Positions 1-15,200 of a stretch of DNA of 64,000 nt are shown here, piece by piece. Where the stretch lies: positions 74,611,689-74,675,688 of the forward strand of contig NC_134455.1 of NCBI RefSeq assembly GCF_047948215.1, in the 5' to 3' direction. Each line of letters begins with the position of its first letter. Position 1 is the first letter of the stretch. The position numbers and the translations under genes were made by a program. The DNA is from Lycorma delicatula (Eukaryota; Arthropoda; Insecta; Hemiptera; Fulgoridae). Below the pieces are notes generated by a model. It worked only from the letters and a program-made list of their open reading frames with translations. It searched no databases and had not been told where the DNA came from.

Positions 1-3000
1 CTTATCTCATACTGAAGTTTCCTTTGAAGACAGATCATTTTTTTTCACCAACTTCTTTTTCTTCACCTTAATACTTGTCCATCCTTAGTTTTGTGGGTGT
101 AGATCTGACTGGGCTAGGTGCTCCTCTTAAAGATGCTTGGACCTGAAATATCAGTGGATATCTTATTGTTATCAGGTAGAAACTGTCCATGGACTGATGA
201 TTGTTTCCTGATTGGTGACTACACAATAATGTAAATGATAAGTCTGTTAGTTAAGTGAGGCTTGTAATCCCTCCAAAATTACCAATTAAAAATGCACTTA
301 CAGAACTAAAGTGTGGAAAAAGGGATATAAAATATAATGGCTGGTAAGAAAAGATATACTGCAGAATATCATCTGCTAGGATACAAGACAAACAACCCAC
401 ATCCTGAAGAAAGCTAAAAGTACCTTCTAAACACAAGTACCCATCCTTTCATACCCTCAGGAATGGGAGTATTTTTATACAGATGAGTAGTGCATATTTC
501 TGAAAAATTACTTTTTCTTACTTAATGTTTGTTACAAACAAATATTGTTTTTCTGCCAGAATAAAAAAATAACCCAAAAACAGGTACAGATTCCTTAAGA
601 AAAAAACCTTATTCATCATTGCAATAGTATTAGTATGGAAATATCAGGTTGGACTATAAACTGTCACTAGACTCCTCACTCAAGGAAGTTGATCTATAAA
701 AATATGATTTTTTTTTTCAGTCAGTAGCCTGAAATTGCAATTACATCAGTGATGTAAATCTTTTGACTTTACTTCCATTTCTTGATTATAGCTATTCAAT
801 TTTTTCTTTATATTTGATTCCAATTTTAAATTTTGTTATTAAAGGTTATAATTATTTCACTGCATAAACTCTTGATTATGTGTAGATAATAAGGTGAAAT
901 TGAAACTGATTAATAAATGCTGTAAGCATTATAATGTAAGTCATAATCTTTAATGTTTACGTGTGCTACCAATTGAAAAATGATACTTGTTAATTTATTT
1001 AAGAAAAATTGTTATAAAACTTCTTTATAATTTATATTGTGTTTTTTTTTTTTTTTTAATTTTTATGTGAAAGTTTTTATTTGAAATAAATATAGATATA
1101 TTGAAGTAATTAACTAAATTGTATAGCTTGTGGCTTGAATAAATATTTATGTAAAGAGAATAAGCAATTTTCGTAAAAGCTTTCAATTTTGTACATTGGA
1201 CATACTAGGTAGCCCTTTCTTATCTTTAATACATTATTTAGTGTAAACTTATACTATGTAAACTCATCTGTTTTATGAAAATGGATAAATATTGGTTATT
1301 ATTACAGTGCCTATAAAATATAATTACATTATCTTTCTTTATATTAAAATAATGCTGATTCAATAAGCTCCCTCATTAAAATTATTTCTGCTCCCACTAT
1401 AGTGTTCAGGGACTCCTCAGTTGCGCATTATAAAACAAACTACAGTGAAATATATACTATTCAGTATTATAAAAAAAAAAAAAAACACAAAACAAAACCA
1501 AAATTAATAACTGTCAGATGCTGATAAATCTCACTGAGTCGCAACTCGAGTGTTTCACGAGAGAACAAAGTATCCATCAAATTTAATTTAAATAACATTT
1601 AATGAGAAAATAGAAAAAGGCACATGAAAAATTTGATTCATGATGCTTGAAAAACAGAGCCAATAATTAATTGGAAAATATAAATAAAGAAAACAACTTA
1701 AAAAAGTGCAAAAACTGTTGCAAAAAATTTAGATGAACGTAGTTCTTGAGATTAAGTGGCTAATTTGAATAAAAATTTCACTTGAAGATTGTATTTAAAA
1801 AAAAAACAAAAGATAAGTACATAATATACAAAAAATTAAAAACAGAAGCCTTTAAAAAAAAGAATACTTCAAAAAGATCAAACTAAGTACATGAAAGTAA
1901 AAAGTACAACTTACCAACATTTTTAAGGGGTTGATAAGCATATCAAGCAGGGGGCAGAACCTGTAGTATTAAAATTAAAAATTTACTTATTTGGGTTTCC
2001 ATATTTTACATCCGCTTGCCTGAAATTATCTGAACTACACCTATTTGTCCTTTTTTATATAGATAAAATAATTTTTTTTCCTATAAACAATTTTAATCAG
2101 AACAAGAGATTGTTTCACATAGATGCTAGTGTTTATTTGGTTACATCTTTTATCAGATGTAACCAGATTTTCCGCTTATCTAGATGGTACCACTATATTC
2201 AGATAATTGTAGTTTTATTTTATTTATGAGAAAATTTCATAATTTCATGAACATGCTAAATACAAAGATTCTTTACTTTAGTATTTTATAGAACTGTAAT
2301 TCAAGAAAATAAAAATGAAAAACAACTTACTATAATAACTAAAAACGACTTGCTATGTAATATACAACAAATATTTTTATGGATTATAAATAATTATGTT
2401 GTGAATTTTTATAATCCTCAATATTTGCTTCTACATTGTTTGTCAATTTCTTCAATGTTCTTTTATATCTCAGTAACAATATTGTCCACAATTATAAAAT
2501 TTAGAATGTTAGCTCAAATAACAGTTTAGAAGAATTTTGATTTTGGGGTATGTAGTTTCAGACAGTAGCTATTACAGTGGTACATACATGATATGATGAT
2601 GGGTTTATGTGGCACATTAATATTGCTTTGGGATACAGAAAAATTCATATGATACAATGAAAATGCAATAAATTTCAATATGTTGGGTGTATGTGTAGTA
2701 TTTTCTGGGACTCTGTCGTATGGAAATTAGGATCTCATCTCACATGAATAATACTAGGTGAATTAGTTTTGTTTTTGTAATTAGATTTTCTGTTTATATG
2801 TTTCCATATAAAATACTTACAAGTACAATCCTTGAAAATATAGCATTCAGAAGTGTGTGATCTGGGTTAAGAACCCTGCTTGCCCAAGTATGAAGTTATA
2901 CTGTACTTGTGTGAACTAATTATGCAGTTTGTATGAACCAACTTATGTTTTATTTTTATTATTCAATAAAGTAGTTATGACTCGTCAAAGTTTAGAAAGT

Positions 3001-3406
3001 GCAAACACATAAATGCTCACTAGTTTTACCTGGTTTGTCTGAAGTAGTGTTGGGACTGCTAGTAGTAAATTGGAGGCAATAATGTACTGTAACAGGATGC
3101 CATAGGTAGTACGACATCCGGGTAGTAAGAAGTTGTTGCACATCAATTGATGTTTCTAAACTTCCTCTGTATACCTAAATTCTTTCTCTAAATACCTCTG
3201 TATGAATCTTATTGGGAACCATGTTTATTTGACTTAAAAATTTCTTGTGGTGACAGTTTAGTAAATATATATATATATATTTTTTTTTTTCTCAAGTAAC
3301 ACAATCTGTTTTTATATTTACATGTTTAAGTTTTTCATATCTATGAAAGAAGTTTAAAATTTTTATTATTTTTTCTTTTGCTGATATGAATTTATTGTTT
3401 TTACAG
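1..3406. other. Dok-7 intron, unannotated
   Basis: AT-rich sequence with homopolymer runs (poly-T near 1043, poly-A near 1472, a TA run near 3266). I found no exon with PH-domain coding and no recognisable mobile element. Confidence 0.6.
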
Positions 3407-3508
3407 ATTGTGTACATTTGCAGCTATACAGAGATAGCAGAGATCGTTATAAACAAGGTCAAACCAAGGCTTCATTATCACTTCAACATTTTCTAGCTCT
3501 TGAAACTG
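3407..3508 (+). CDS. Dok7: Dok-7 coding exon, PH domain (first seen in window)
   Basis: Follows a TTTTTACAG acceptor and ends at g|GTAAAT. It reads DCVHLQLYRDSRDRYKQG and continues to HFLALET, matching the PH strand of vertebrate Dok-7 that begins DCLL. It enters with two bases of a split codon and leaves in phase 1, so at least one coding exon with the PH N-terminus lies upstream of base 1. Confidence 0.88.
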
Positions 3509-6500
3509 GTAAATATCACCTTATAAACAAAATTTGATCTGTTTTTTAAAAATGTTTTTCTTTATTGCATTAGTTACAATTTTTTGTTTAATTTAAAATA
3601 CCACACTCCAATAAAGAAGTTAATTTTGAAATAATACAAATTTGATGCTCTTTCAAGTTTCACATTAAACTTGCTTAAAACAAACATCTTCAAGTGTTTT
3701 TATTAATAAATAATAATAATACAATGTCTTTATTAGCAGTATTTTAACCAAATATCTTCTACTACATAACACAGAATACAGATCATAAAAATAGAAAAGA
3801 AAAATAACATTAATAATTATAAGAAAAAAAACAATTCTGCAGACTGTCTCAGTCATCTGACTGTCAGAAAAATTTTCTTCTAAACAAAAAAAAATTTAAT
3901 AATTAAAGATCTGTATGTATATACCCACATGTGTTACTAAATTATTGTAAAGTATAAAAAAAATAACTGTTGAATTTTTTTTCACTTGATAAATAATGGA
4001 TCTCTCCAAGATCCATTAAAAATAACTTAATAATGTAACAAAAAAAATTATTCAAAAATTTATCTCACTACTAAATTAAATTTATAATATTTACTATAGA
4101 GACTTAAACTAGTCATAATTTGCTCATTACTAAAGAACTGTGTTTTGTTTTTTACTTATTTATAAACTCAACTAGGATTGTGCATATAAAAATAAAATAC
4201 ATAATGGAGAAAATGTGATAACTTTACCTCACCTGGATTGCATAATGGACACCTATTCTCAGTTTTTCTCGGGTCATATTTATTTAAATACTAGTATATC
4301 AACTCAGTTCTGTATTTGAACATCCACTTAATTAACCTGAATTGTTTGTTACTGTAAACATAATTGGTATCACAATTAATGTCCTTATACAATAGCGCCA
4401 TATGTCTTTTACGTATTTTATCAGTATTCACTTTTTGTATAAATAACCATACCTTAAATATACCTTCATTAAATATCATTTATATACCTTCTGGTTTCAT
4501 CTTTAATTTATCACTTACTCTTTGATAAATTAAAACTTTTTTTTAATGAAGAAACAACATATTGTGTGTGAAAATATGCCTTATTACTTCAGTATTAATA
4601 AACACCCAGTAAAACTTGGTAACAGCTGTGTTTTATTTGGTTCTAGTAGCATATTTCAACTATTGATTGAATGATCAACTGTAATTGAGTTAGATAAGTA
4701 GATATAATTCTTATTCATAACATATGTATTATATAGATCATGCCAATAATGGGAGGTTTCATATTCCTAAATAGAATGGTAGGTTTAGTATTTGCCTAAA
4801 AGAATTAAGAAAAACTGCAGAAAACAGATCAGAGTAAAATATTAATGAATAAAAAATGGTAAAGATGAGTCCATATTTATACATGATAAGAAAAAATAAT
4901 AACTGCATGAAATATTACAGTAGTTATGAAATTGATTATTTTAAAGACAGTTTTATCTACAATATCTTAAGATCATAGTCCTGTCATCTAGAGAGACTGA
5001 GCCTAAACCTCAAAATATTGTGTTATATATGTCCTTAAGATGTGAAAAATTGCATGAAGTTTTTATTTTTTATTTTACCACCTTTTTAAAATTTGTTCAA
5101 TATCATAATATTATTTATCACATAAGTGAAAAAAGAACTAAAGATTTTATAATTTTTGTCATAATTTGTTTTTATTTTGCATATGTCATCAAATAAAAAA
5201 TTTACATAACATTTACTTTATTTTCCTTGCAACATTATGTTTAATAAATGTTAGTTTTCCTACTTATATTTTTTTATATACCGGGTGATCATTTGAAACG
5301 TTACTACATTTATTATTCAACAGCTATCAGTCCCATCGTATTTTTGTTTGCAGGCATGTATATCATTCTTGGGGAGAACGTTTTTAAAATAATTTCAAAG
5401 GAATGGAACCCACCCTTTCCACTACACCTACCCCAAGTCAAACATCTTAAATGGTATTTAAGATTTAATTACATTAATTCTCATCATTTAATTACGTTGA
5501 TTGATGACTTGAAAAGAATAATGAATTTTGGCAATGATAACATTTAATTACATTAATTGATGTCCCAAAAAGAATAATGAATTTTCATGAAAAGAAAGTG
5601 AAAATCTGTCCACCCCTTCACTCGGTAGGTGCAAAAAACCATTTGGGATAGTACTTTTTTGAAATTTCAGTCCAACAAAAATAACTATAAAATTACATGA
5701 TATTACTTCTTAAATCATTTGAAATAATCATCTGTGGATTAAAACTGTGAAAATTATTTTTTTAATTACAACACAAAACTTTGCTCTTAAATGTTTTCTA
5801 AATTTTCAAGGATTGGAAACTTATTTTTTTAAAATGAGACGATATAGCTTGTGACGCCTCATTAGAAGGCCCTTTAAATGACAAATAATTTGGTACAAAA
5901 AAATTAAGTATGGTTGACTGGTATTTAAGTTATGATTAAAAATGTGTTTTTTTTAGGTTATGTTAGGATACAATGTTACTGACCCAAAGCATTAGGTGTG
6001 AAATCATCTGTTCTTTTTAAAAATATGGGTTTTTCATTTCTCCAGCATTAAAAAAAAAACGTTCCAATAGATACAGCATTAAACATGCAAAAATCGTCAG
6101 TTAGACATACGAAAACCAATAGTAAGGTTAACTTCTTTGCTGGCAACTTGTTGAAAAATTTATCACCTTGTTATAACAGGTTATAATTTTCTGCCAGTTT
6201 TGAGCTCTTAGTTTCTATAGTAAATGTTTGCAACTTGTTTTCTATGTAATTTGTGGAAAAAAGTATTTGTTGTATTTATTTCATCATTATATTTTATTTA
6301 GACTGTGTTCTTTAGTTAAAATTGGCATTTGGTTTTTGTTATTGTTCCATCATTTGGACTTTCATTTTTTGTCTGTTGTAAATTTGTCTCGTTAAAATGA
6401 CTGAACTGATTTTTACTTTTGGAGAACAAAATAATGTGCTAGAAAAACTGCCCAAGCTCTAATGAATGGCATCCAAATAAAAATATTTTGCACTCTACAT

Positions 6501-9500
6501 TGTAAAACTTGTAAAAAAATTCCAAGAAACTGGATCTGTCATGAATAAAACATGTGTAGGGCAGAAGATTTTAGATGAATTAACTATGGTTGAAATTTTG
6601 AGAAATGTAGTAGCAAATCTTCAGAGTTCAATTTGTAAAATATCCTGTGAAATTGGGATTTCTTATGGTTCTGTTTTTACTACATTAAAATTGAATAAAT
6701 TTTTTCTGTATAAAATTCAACTGCATCAGGACTTGCATGTGAATGATGCTAACAGAAGGATTGAATTCTGTGAAAAAATGATTCAATTAATAGATGATGC
6801 CAATCCAATGTTTACGAAATAATTTTTTTTTTTCTGACAAATGCACCTTCTTTTTAAATGGCTTTGTTAATAAACATAACTGCCAGTACTGGAGTGATGT
6901 AAATACTCGTTTTCAATGTTGGAAACAACAGCTTCCTGAAAAAATAAATGTGTGGGTTGGAATTTATGGTGATAGCATAATTGGTCCAGTATTTATTGAT
7001 GTGAATTTGACAGGTGAAAAGTATTTGCAGTTTCTGAATGATGTTATTCACCCACTAATAATCCATGCCTTAGAAAATCAATTAGATGACTATGGAAACA
7101 TGTTACTTAATGAAGATATGCTTCACTTTCAGCAAGATGGAATGCCTGCTCACTATTCACTTCCAGTTTGACAATGATTGGCCGAATGTTTTCTGGGCAT
7201 TGGATAGGTAGAAGAGAAATAGTTGAGTGGTAGGCAAGATCTGCTCATCTTACATCACTAGACGTTTTTGTGTGGGGTCATTTAAAATCAATAATTTATA
7301 AAGAAATTCCTGCTAACATTCAAACGTTGAAAAATAAAATTGTAAGAGCATGTAGCGATGTAACTAAAGAAACTTTAATAAAAGTAAGATGTAAATTTCA
7401 ACAAAGACTTTATTATTGTTTATAGGGAAATGGGAATCATGCTGAACAAATGATTTAAAAATTGATACTTTTATTTATATTGGGGTAAAAAATATGTGTT
7501 TCATTTATTATGTCTTAAGAACTGCTATTGTTAAAAACCAACAACAAAATTAACTAATGAATGATTTAAGCTCTATTTTTTTATTAAAAATTATTAATTT
7601 ATCAATTAGTTTTTATGTAATTATTTAATCATTAAGTTTATCTGGTAATCAATCTTGCAACATGTTACCAGCAAAGAAGTACATTTTTTTTATTGGTTTT
7701 TTGTATGTTTAACTGATGTTATAATGCTGTTATTATTGTTATGTTTTTTCAAAGCTGGAGAAAATAAAACCCATATTTTTAAAAAGAACAGACAATTTCA
7801 GACCTAATGCTTTGGGTCAGTAACACTGTATCTCAGCAGAACCTAAAAAACACATTTTTAATCATAACTTAAATACCAGTCAATCAATCTGTATTTTATT
7901 TGTACCAAATTACTTCTCATTCAAAAGGCCTTCCAATGACGTGTCACAAGCTATATCATCTTGTTTAAAAAGAGTAAGTTTTCTACCCTTGAAAATTTAG
8001 AAAACATTTAAGGGTGAAATTTTGTGTTGGTAATTTTAAAAATGATTTTCACAGTTTTAATACACAGATTATGATTATTTCAAATGGTTTAAGAAATAAT
8101 ATCATGTAATTTTATTGTTATTTTTTTGGACTGAAATTTAAAAAACGTACTACTCCAAATGGTTTTTCGCTACTACCGAGCAAAGGGGTGGACGAATTTT
8201 AATTTTCTTTTCACAAAAATTCATTATTCTTTTCGGGTCACCAATTAATGCAATAAAATGTTACCATTGCCATTTAAGATTTTTGAATTGGAGTAGGTGT
8301 AGTGGAGAGGGTGGGTTTAACCCCTTTGAAAATAATTTTAAAAACGTTCTCACCAAGAATTGTATACATGCCAGCAAACAAAAATATGATGGGACTGATA
8401 GCTGTTGAATAATAAATGTGGTAACTTTTCTAATGATCACCTGGTATATCTACCATAGGCTATTTTATTTATCTAATGTCAGAGAGAAAATTAATGTTCT
8501 ATCATAATGTAATATCACATTTAAATGATCTATTTTCATCATGATTAATATTAAAGAGTATATGAATATTTTTCAGTTGAAAATTGTCTCAGTGTAATCA
8601 ACATATCATTATATTAAAAGAGGTATTTTTATAACATGAAATAATATGTAGTAAATAACTTTTTTTTATAAAAAAATAATAAATAAAACAGAATTTTTTT
8701 TTTCATTTATCAATGAAATTATAAAAAGTCCTTCACATTGGAGTAATTTATATTTATTTTTGATCATGATATCTTATTTCTTTGTATATTTCATATTATT
8801 CTGCATCCCTTTATATAATGATGATCTTTAATTTATATATTTTTTTATTTACATAAGGTTTCACCCTTGATAAGGAGTCTAACACAATGGCAATCATATG
8901 TCAAGATGTAACTGTTGTATTAGCATTTGATACTCGTGAAAGACTGATCCAGTGGCAAGTTAAAATAGCCAACAACCTTGGTGAAGGTTTGTGTAATTTC
9001 TTTCATTTTTAAGTTATTTTCATTTGGTTCACATTGTATATATGATGAATTACTATTGTTAAAAATATATTGTTACTAATATTATTATTATTAATATAAT
9101 ATTTTTTTACTTTACGGGAGAATAATAATTATTTTTATATATATTGTCAATTAGAATGGAAATATTCATTACATATTTATTTATATGATCTCTTTCAAAA
9201 TATTCAGAATCATTTTATTTTTTACAAACATTTGCTTTAATGTTTATAAATTGTTTTAGATAATTTAAAATATTTCTGGAATTTTTAACAATATAATTTT
9301 AACTGAAAAATGATGTAATTCAATGTCTTAAGATAATTTTAACAAATAACAAAGTATTTTAAGTGATATATAATTTATATTCTTTGCTCGGTTAGCTGTG
9401 AATCGTTGATTCTTCAGTTGTTTTTATAAATTGTTTTCTCCATTATTTAAAAAAAATAAAAACAATTTATAAAATATGTTTCGTATAGTTCATTTTTAAG

Positions 9501-12195
9501 TTAATTCATTTCAGTCAAAAGAAATCTTATAAACAATTAGAATCGATATAGATGTGTTAAATTTTCATGGCCCACTGTTAATTTCAGTACATTTTTTATA
9601 TTGTTTCACTTGACTTTTATTTCCTCTTTGAAAATTTCTCCTGCAAGTAATTTATCCATCTGCTAATACATTTTTCAATTTTTCATCATTCTCAAACCAT
9701 CTCAATTTCAAAGCTATTGCTTAAGTTGCAGAAAAATATTGTAATCTTTTGGTGTAAGTTTGGGGCTCTAGGGAATCTTATCAAAGACTTTCCAACAAAA
9801 TTGCTGAACTTTTGTTGAACAGTTTTGCTTGTTGTGTGATGTTAGTATTATTTTGCAGAACACAATCCCACTAGACAGAATCCTGCTTATTTTATTTTGA
9901 ATAATTCATCAAAGTTGTTCTACAGTTATATAATATATATCCACAGACACAGTTTTTCCATTATCAAGAAATTTTACAAGCAAGATCCTTTTGAATCCAA
10001 GAAAAAAAGCTGAATATTACATTCTTTATTATGAATATTTATTTGTTTTTCTTAAAAAAAGTAATCATCCAGCCTTGCTGAATTCATTGTTTGGCCCATA
10101 AAATTCACAATTTCTTTTTAATATCTGCCACAGAATTTTGGTGGTTTTTTGCCACCAAGAAATAAATCATCATTTGGACCTCACATTTGATGAGATTACT
10201 TTAAAATGCATATTGATTTGATATTTAGAACATCTTAACAAAAATATGATTGAACTATAACCCAACAACCGACTACTGATATAGACTTGTGTTCTATGTA
10301 GTACCTTCATTCTGTGAGTATATTAGCAGTAAATGTAAATGAATTATATTATAAATGTCCGTATACTTATTCTTTTGTTGATGTTATCTGTTCACCATTA
10401 TCATCACTCAAGTTGTGATATGAGCTTGTTCTTGTGTTCTATATAGTTCTTTTTTCTTACTAATGGGGTATTCCATTTTAATTCAACAAATGATCAGTGC
10501 ATCACTATTTTTGATTTTGATGCTATTTGGTTTATGATAAATACCCACCTTATGGAGGCCAAAAAAAAATTTTTTCATACTTTTAAAAAATTTTTTCTTG
10601 AGTAATAAACTCGCCAACAGGTAAAAACAGTTATCTTTATCACTTTTTCCATGAACTGCAGCATTGTTATTTTACATCGTACAGACATCAAAAAGGGCAT
10701 TTTGGAAAGAGTAAAGATGGAGTAAAAGAAAGAGTAAAGAGTAAAGTTCATCTTAGTGTACTCAAAATTCATTTTATTTCATAACTAAATCTTATAATGT
10801 TTCCTGAAGTTACATTTACAAGTTGTTTTTTTCAAATTTTGGGCCCAAAATAAATAATGAAGGTCTTAGGGTAACAGGCCTATTTTTTACCTGTTACTCT
10901 TAGGTACTAGTAGTACTTATAAAAAAATTGGACTGTTACCAAGTATTCTTCAAAAAAAAAAAGGCCTCCAAATCTGAAGATTTTGAAAATGTCTCATCTT
11001 TGGGGCCCAAAACCCATATGAGGGACAGGTGGAAAAAATCTGAAATGTGTACAACAGTAAGTACTTTTTATGCACTTTAAAACCATATATAATTTATTTT
11101 GTTATTCAAAGGGGTTGACGATTAATGAAGCCAACAAAACTGCTAAAAACACCATAAACATCCTTCTATCTGTAAACAATGCATACAAAAATACTGATGT
11201 TATGTATTTTTTTTCAGATTATAAAAATTACAACTAAAATCATTAGAATGAATAAATTGGTAATTAATAAATAGTCAATTACAAATTGATAAATAGTCAA
11301 GTTACAGAATGATAAATAATAATTACAAAATGATAAACAATTCAAATATATTAACAAGTTGTTCAATTCACTTTTACCTTATTTTACTTCTGCTAATGGA
11401 AGTTATGAATAAATCTTGCACTTTTTTACAACAAACTTAACTAACATAACTTAGTGCTCCTGCTTTTTTTTTTAATGAGTAGAATTGATAGTCCTCATTC
11501 ATCTTTGGTGTAATGTGTCCTCTTCCATTAGTTGATAGAAAAAGCTCTGAAGGTGTGAGAATCTTTAAATATTTTCCAGTTAAACCCATGTTTGATTATT
11601 CCTCAATGATTGCTTGAATGAAGTACCAGGACCCTGGGAATGGAAACTGTATTTGATATTCCTCTTCATCTTCATGTATTTTGACATCAATGACTGCCTA
11701 ACCACCACTTGCTATCATATATGCCGCAGACATAATTTTTACATTTTGGCTTTGGTAAATCTATAAAGCAATCAGAAACACTAATGTCCTTGTGTATCGA
11801 TACTAACGTAAATGTTTTTAATTCAGAGGTTGCCCAGACTTTTAGAATACATTTCTGACTTGTTGGAACATAACTGTGAAAGGTTGTTTCTGAAACTGTT
11901 GTGATTACCTGATAATGAGAACTGAGGTATTCTTCAATCTCTTGAACATCTTTATTATTTTCAGTAAGTTTATCTAAGTACTCTTGAAATGGAAGAATTT
12001 GAGTAGTTAGTTCACAACAGTCAGCAGAAACACACTGTTTGAAGATAATTTCAGAATAAAAATCATCCCAACTCTCTTGCAGTAATCTGAGTACTTCATT
12101 AATGCCTGGAGATTTTTCATACTGTGACAGCATGCACATTTCATTTTCTATTTCACATACCATGGTTGATAGGAGAATTTTCAATTGTGTGTGTG

Positions 12196-12249
<54 letters not shown>

Positions 12250-15200
12250 AGTGAGTACCTGACCCACCAGCCAGAACACAAAATTTAGGTCTTAAATTAG
12301 CAAATTTTGAAAAACCAATTTTTAAATTATGTTTTGCTTTGAAGGCTGTGTACACAATTCTTTTAAGTTACATAAGATAAAGCTTTCTTGAATATTAATT
12401 TTTTCCCCATCAGCTTGTCTTACAGACATAATCCTTCTTGCCTGACATCATTCAGGTAAAAGTCTTGGATACATTTAATAGCATTTTCATCAATTACATG
12501 ACTGGGCTTCTTTTTACCGATTTCTGGGAAAATTCCACTTGCTTTAACTAATTGTTTGGATTGATGGAAATACTAACACAACTCATTATGAAATTTTTGA
12601 ATGCTCCAGCTGCTTGGTAATATACTTAAAATATTAATTTTTTCCTGAGTTGTTGTACCTGTTTTCATTTTATCCTTTATTTTAATGATTAATTCTTCAT
12701 ATTCCCTATCTAAATCAGCATAATTTTGTGGTACTAAACTGGTTTCTTCTGTAGAAATATTTAAATCAAAGGAACTGTTTAATTTACTAGTTACTGACTT
12801 GTCTATTTTTGTAACTTTATTTTTTAAAATTGGTATCTTTGCGCTGCTCAATAATTTTTGAAACTTAACGGGGGAAATGCCAAGTGATGAACAAGCTTTA
12901 TTCATCGACTCGACTATAATACATTGAGGCTCAAATACATCTTGACATTCCAGTTTGCTCAAAGATATTTCTCGAACAGATTTCTTAACTGGTTTAGTAT
13001 GACAGCTAAATGAGTCAGAGCAACTTTTCCCATTAATATGAAAATATTTATCTAACAATTCGGTTTTATGAAAAGTACAGATATTTTTTTGTTTCAGTAC
13101 ATCCACTTCTTAAAGATATCAATGTTATTTGGTGTTCTGAACTCTAAAATATATTGTAATACTGAAGATCTAATGTAATTAGATCTTCAGTATTGAGAAA
13201 CTGGAATAAGACAAAGTCTTATTCCAGTTTCTCTACAGCTAAAATAAAAATTTCTCTAATTAATAAAATAAAAATAAAAGATATTGCATAAAAGAGAAGT
13301 TCACTGCTAATAAAATTACTTTATAAACAAGTGTGCATTATCTAACAACTGTATTAACACTAGGACCAATACAACATATCACATTGAAATCAAAATAGTT
13401 ACTGAGCTTTCCACAATGTTTTATTTAGGATTATGCAAACATTCATGTCTATTCACTTTTGTGTTTAAACATGAGTTTGTGTGTGGCAGCATTGGTTGTG
13501 CTGTTGTCTTCATGCTCCCCCAGCAGAAATTCTGCACAACATTCAGTATGTGTATAGTGTCGTCAATATGACATGACCTTTACAGGTTTCGTCCAGCATA
13601 GAAGTGCATTCAGTGATCTGATTTTTGTGGGAAAAAATTTCAATTGTGAAATTCATTGCCAAGTTGTTGGACTATACAGTGAGAATGCAATGTCATGCCC
13701 CATGATCACAAAATGGTGCCAAATGTTCAGAAATGGAAGAATAAATGTGGGTGATGTGCATGCTGGGCGTCGTTCAACTGCAAACATGACAAGTAATGCA
13801 AAATGAGTGAATAAAATGATCTTGAGTAACTTGCACATTAAAATTAGAAAGATTGCAAGTGAACTTAACATCGGTTATGGTAATGGGTTTGTGATATTCA
13901 TGATTAGGTTTGTTACCGTAAGATGTGTGCACCATGGGTGTCACATCTATCAACTGACAGCCACAAATATCAATGTTTTGTGTCTGCTCTTTCTTTTCTT
14001 CAACATTATTCCAGGACTGGTCCACAGTTTTTGAAGCAAATCAACACAGGGGATGAGAGCTGGGTGCTTCATTACATTCCTGAGACTAAACAAGCATCAC
14101 ATAAATAGAGACACAAAAATTCACAGCAGTCAAATAAAGTGAAAACATTCCCATATGTTCAAAAGGTTATGCTGACAGTCTTTTTCAATTCTGAGGAAGT
14201 TGTTTACTGTAAATTTATGCCCTGAGGAACAACAATTAATGCCGAATCTTACTGTGAGACTTTAAAAAAATTGCATAAAGCCATTAAAGATCGAAGACCA
14301 GGAAGATTGAGCGATGGGTCGTTTTTCTTCACAACAATGCTATTCCTCATTCAGCTCATGTGACAAAGGAGCCAAAAGGTCAAGTAGGAAGTGTGGTCTT
14401 ATCTGCCTTACAGCCCTGACCTAGCACCCTGCAACTGCCACTTTCTCAAGTGAAACCTGGGAGGGGGGGAGTGTTTCGCTGATGATGATGAACTGAAGGA
14501 AGCGGTTCTTAAATGGCTGAAAGAAATTGGACAAAATTTTTATGAGAGTAGAATTGAAAAACTTACCACAAGGTATGAAAAGGGTTTATAAAAACTTTGT
14601 GATTATGTCGAAAAATAGATAAAATTATGTAGTTTTTTGTTCAATACATCCCTAACTTACTTTCTGATCCTCCCTCGTATTACATATCTAACACACATCA
14701 GAGGAAGTATTCGAATATGTTTCCCTTTTTTGTTTAACCACTGAATTATACATCTTATATAACCAAATTTTTCCTTGATTCATAAGTTGACGGAGGGTTC
14801 AGTTAACAGCTTGAGGTGGTTTAGGTCATTTGGATTTAAAGTAAATATCATATCTCTCACAATTCTTTAGAACAAAAAATAGTAAGTCATAAATCATATG
14901 AATGTAGTGCCCATCCCCCTTGGTATTCCTCAATATCCTGTTCATTCAGGAAAAGTTTGATTATAGAGGTCTTAATTTGAAGAGCATACTGATGAAGTTC
15001 TTTCATCTTGCTGCCAAACATAAGGATAGCCAATTTCAAACTCAGGTTGTTTATTAGTTTTGGAATAAAAAACATCTCAAGTTATGAAGTTATAAGTTTT
15101 TAGACTTTCATCAGAGAAATAAGATCCCACTACTACATTTTTAATGTTCCCAAACCAGACATGAATTCTTCAATACATTAAGTTCTTTCTCCATAATTAT

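Larger units (their letters stand above)
10466..13240 (-). mobile_element. Unclassified DNA element, copy 1 (same family as 54295-57968)
   Basis: The left end begins GGGGTATTCCATTTTAATTC, comparable to GGGTCATTCCACATAAAATC at the start of the copy at 54295. Coding remains on the - strand (13106 down to about 11450) match that copy in order. The right end is not visible; a mariner relic begins about 250 bases further on and may have destroyed it. Class is uncertain. The family resembles multi-copy insect proteins of transposon origin with 'SDGA.SQYKN' and 'ATSHGK' motifs in the second half, which is missing here. Confidence 0.6.

Noticed and set aside
5248..5547. 99-codon + strand ORF
   Set aside because: Lies in the left inverted repeat of the long-TIR transposon; the same sequence recurs inverted near 8300, so it is repeat sequence and not a gene.
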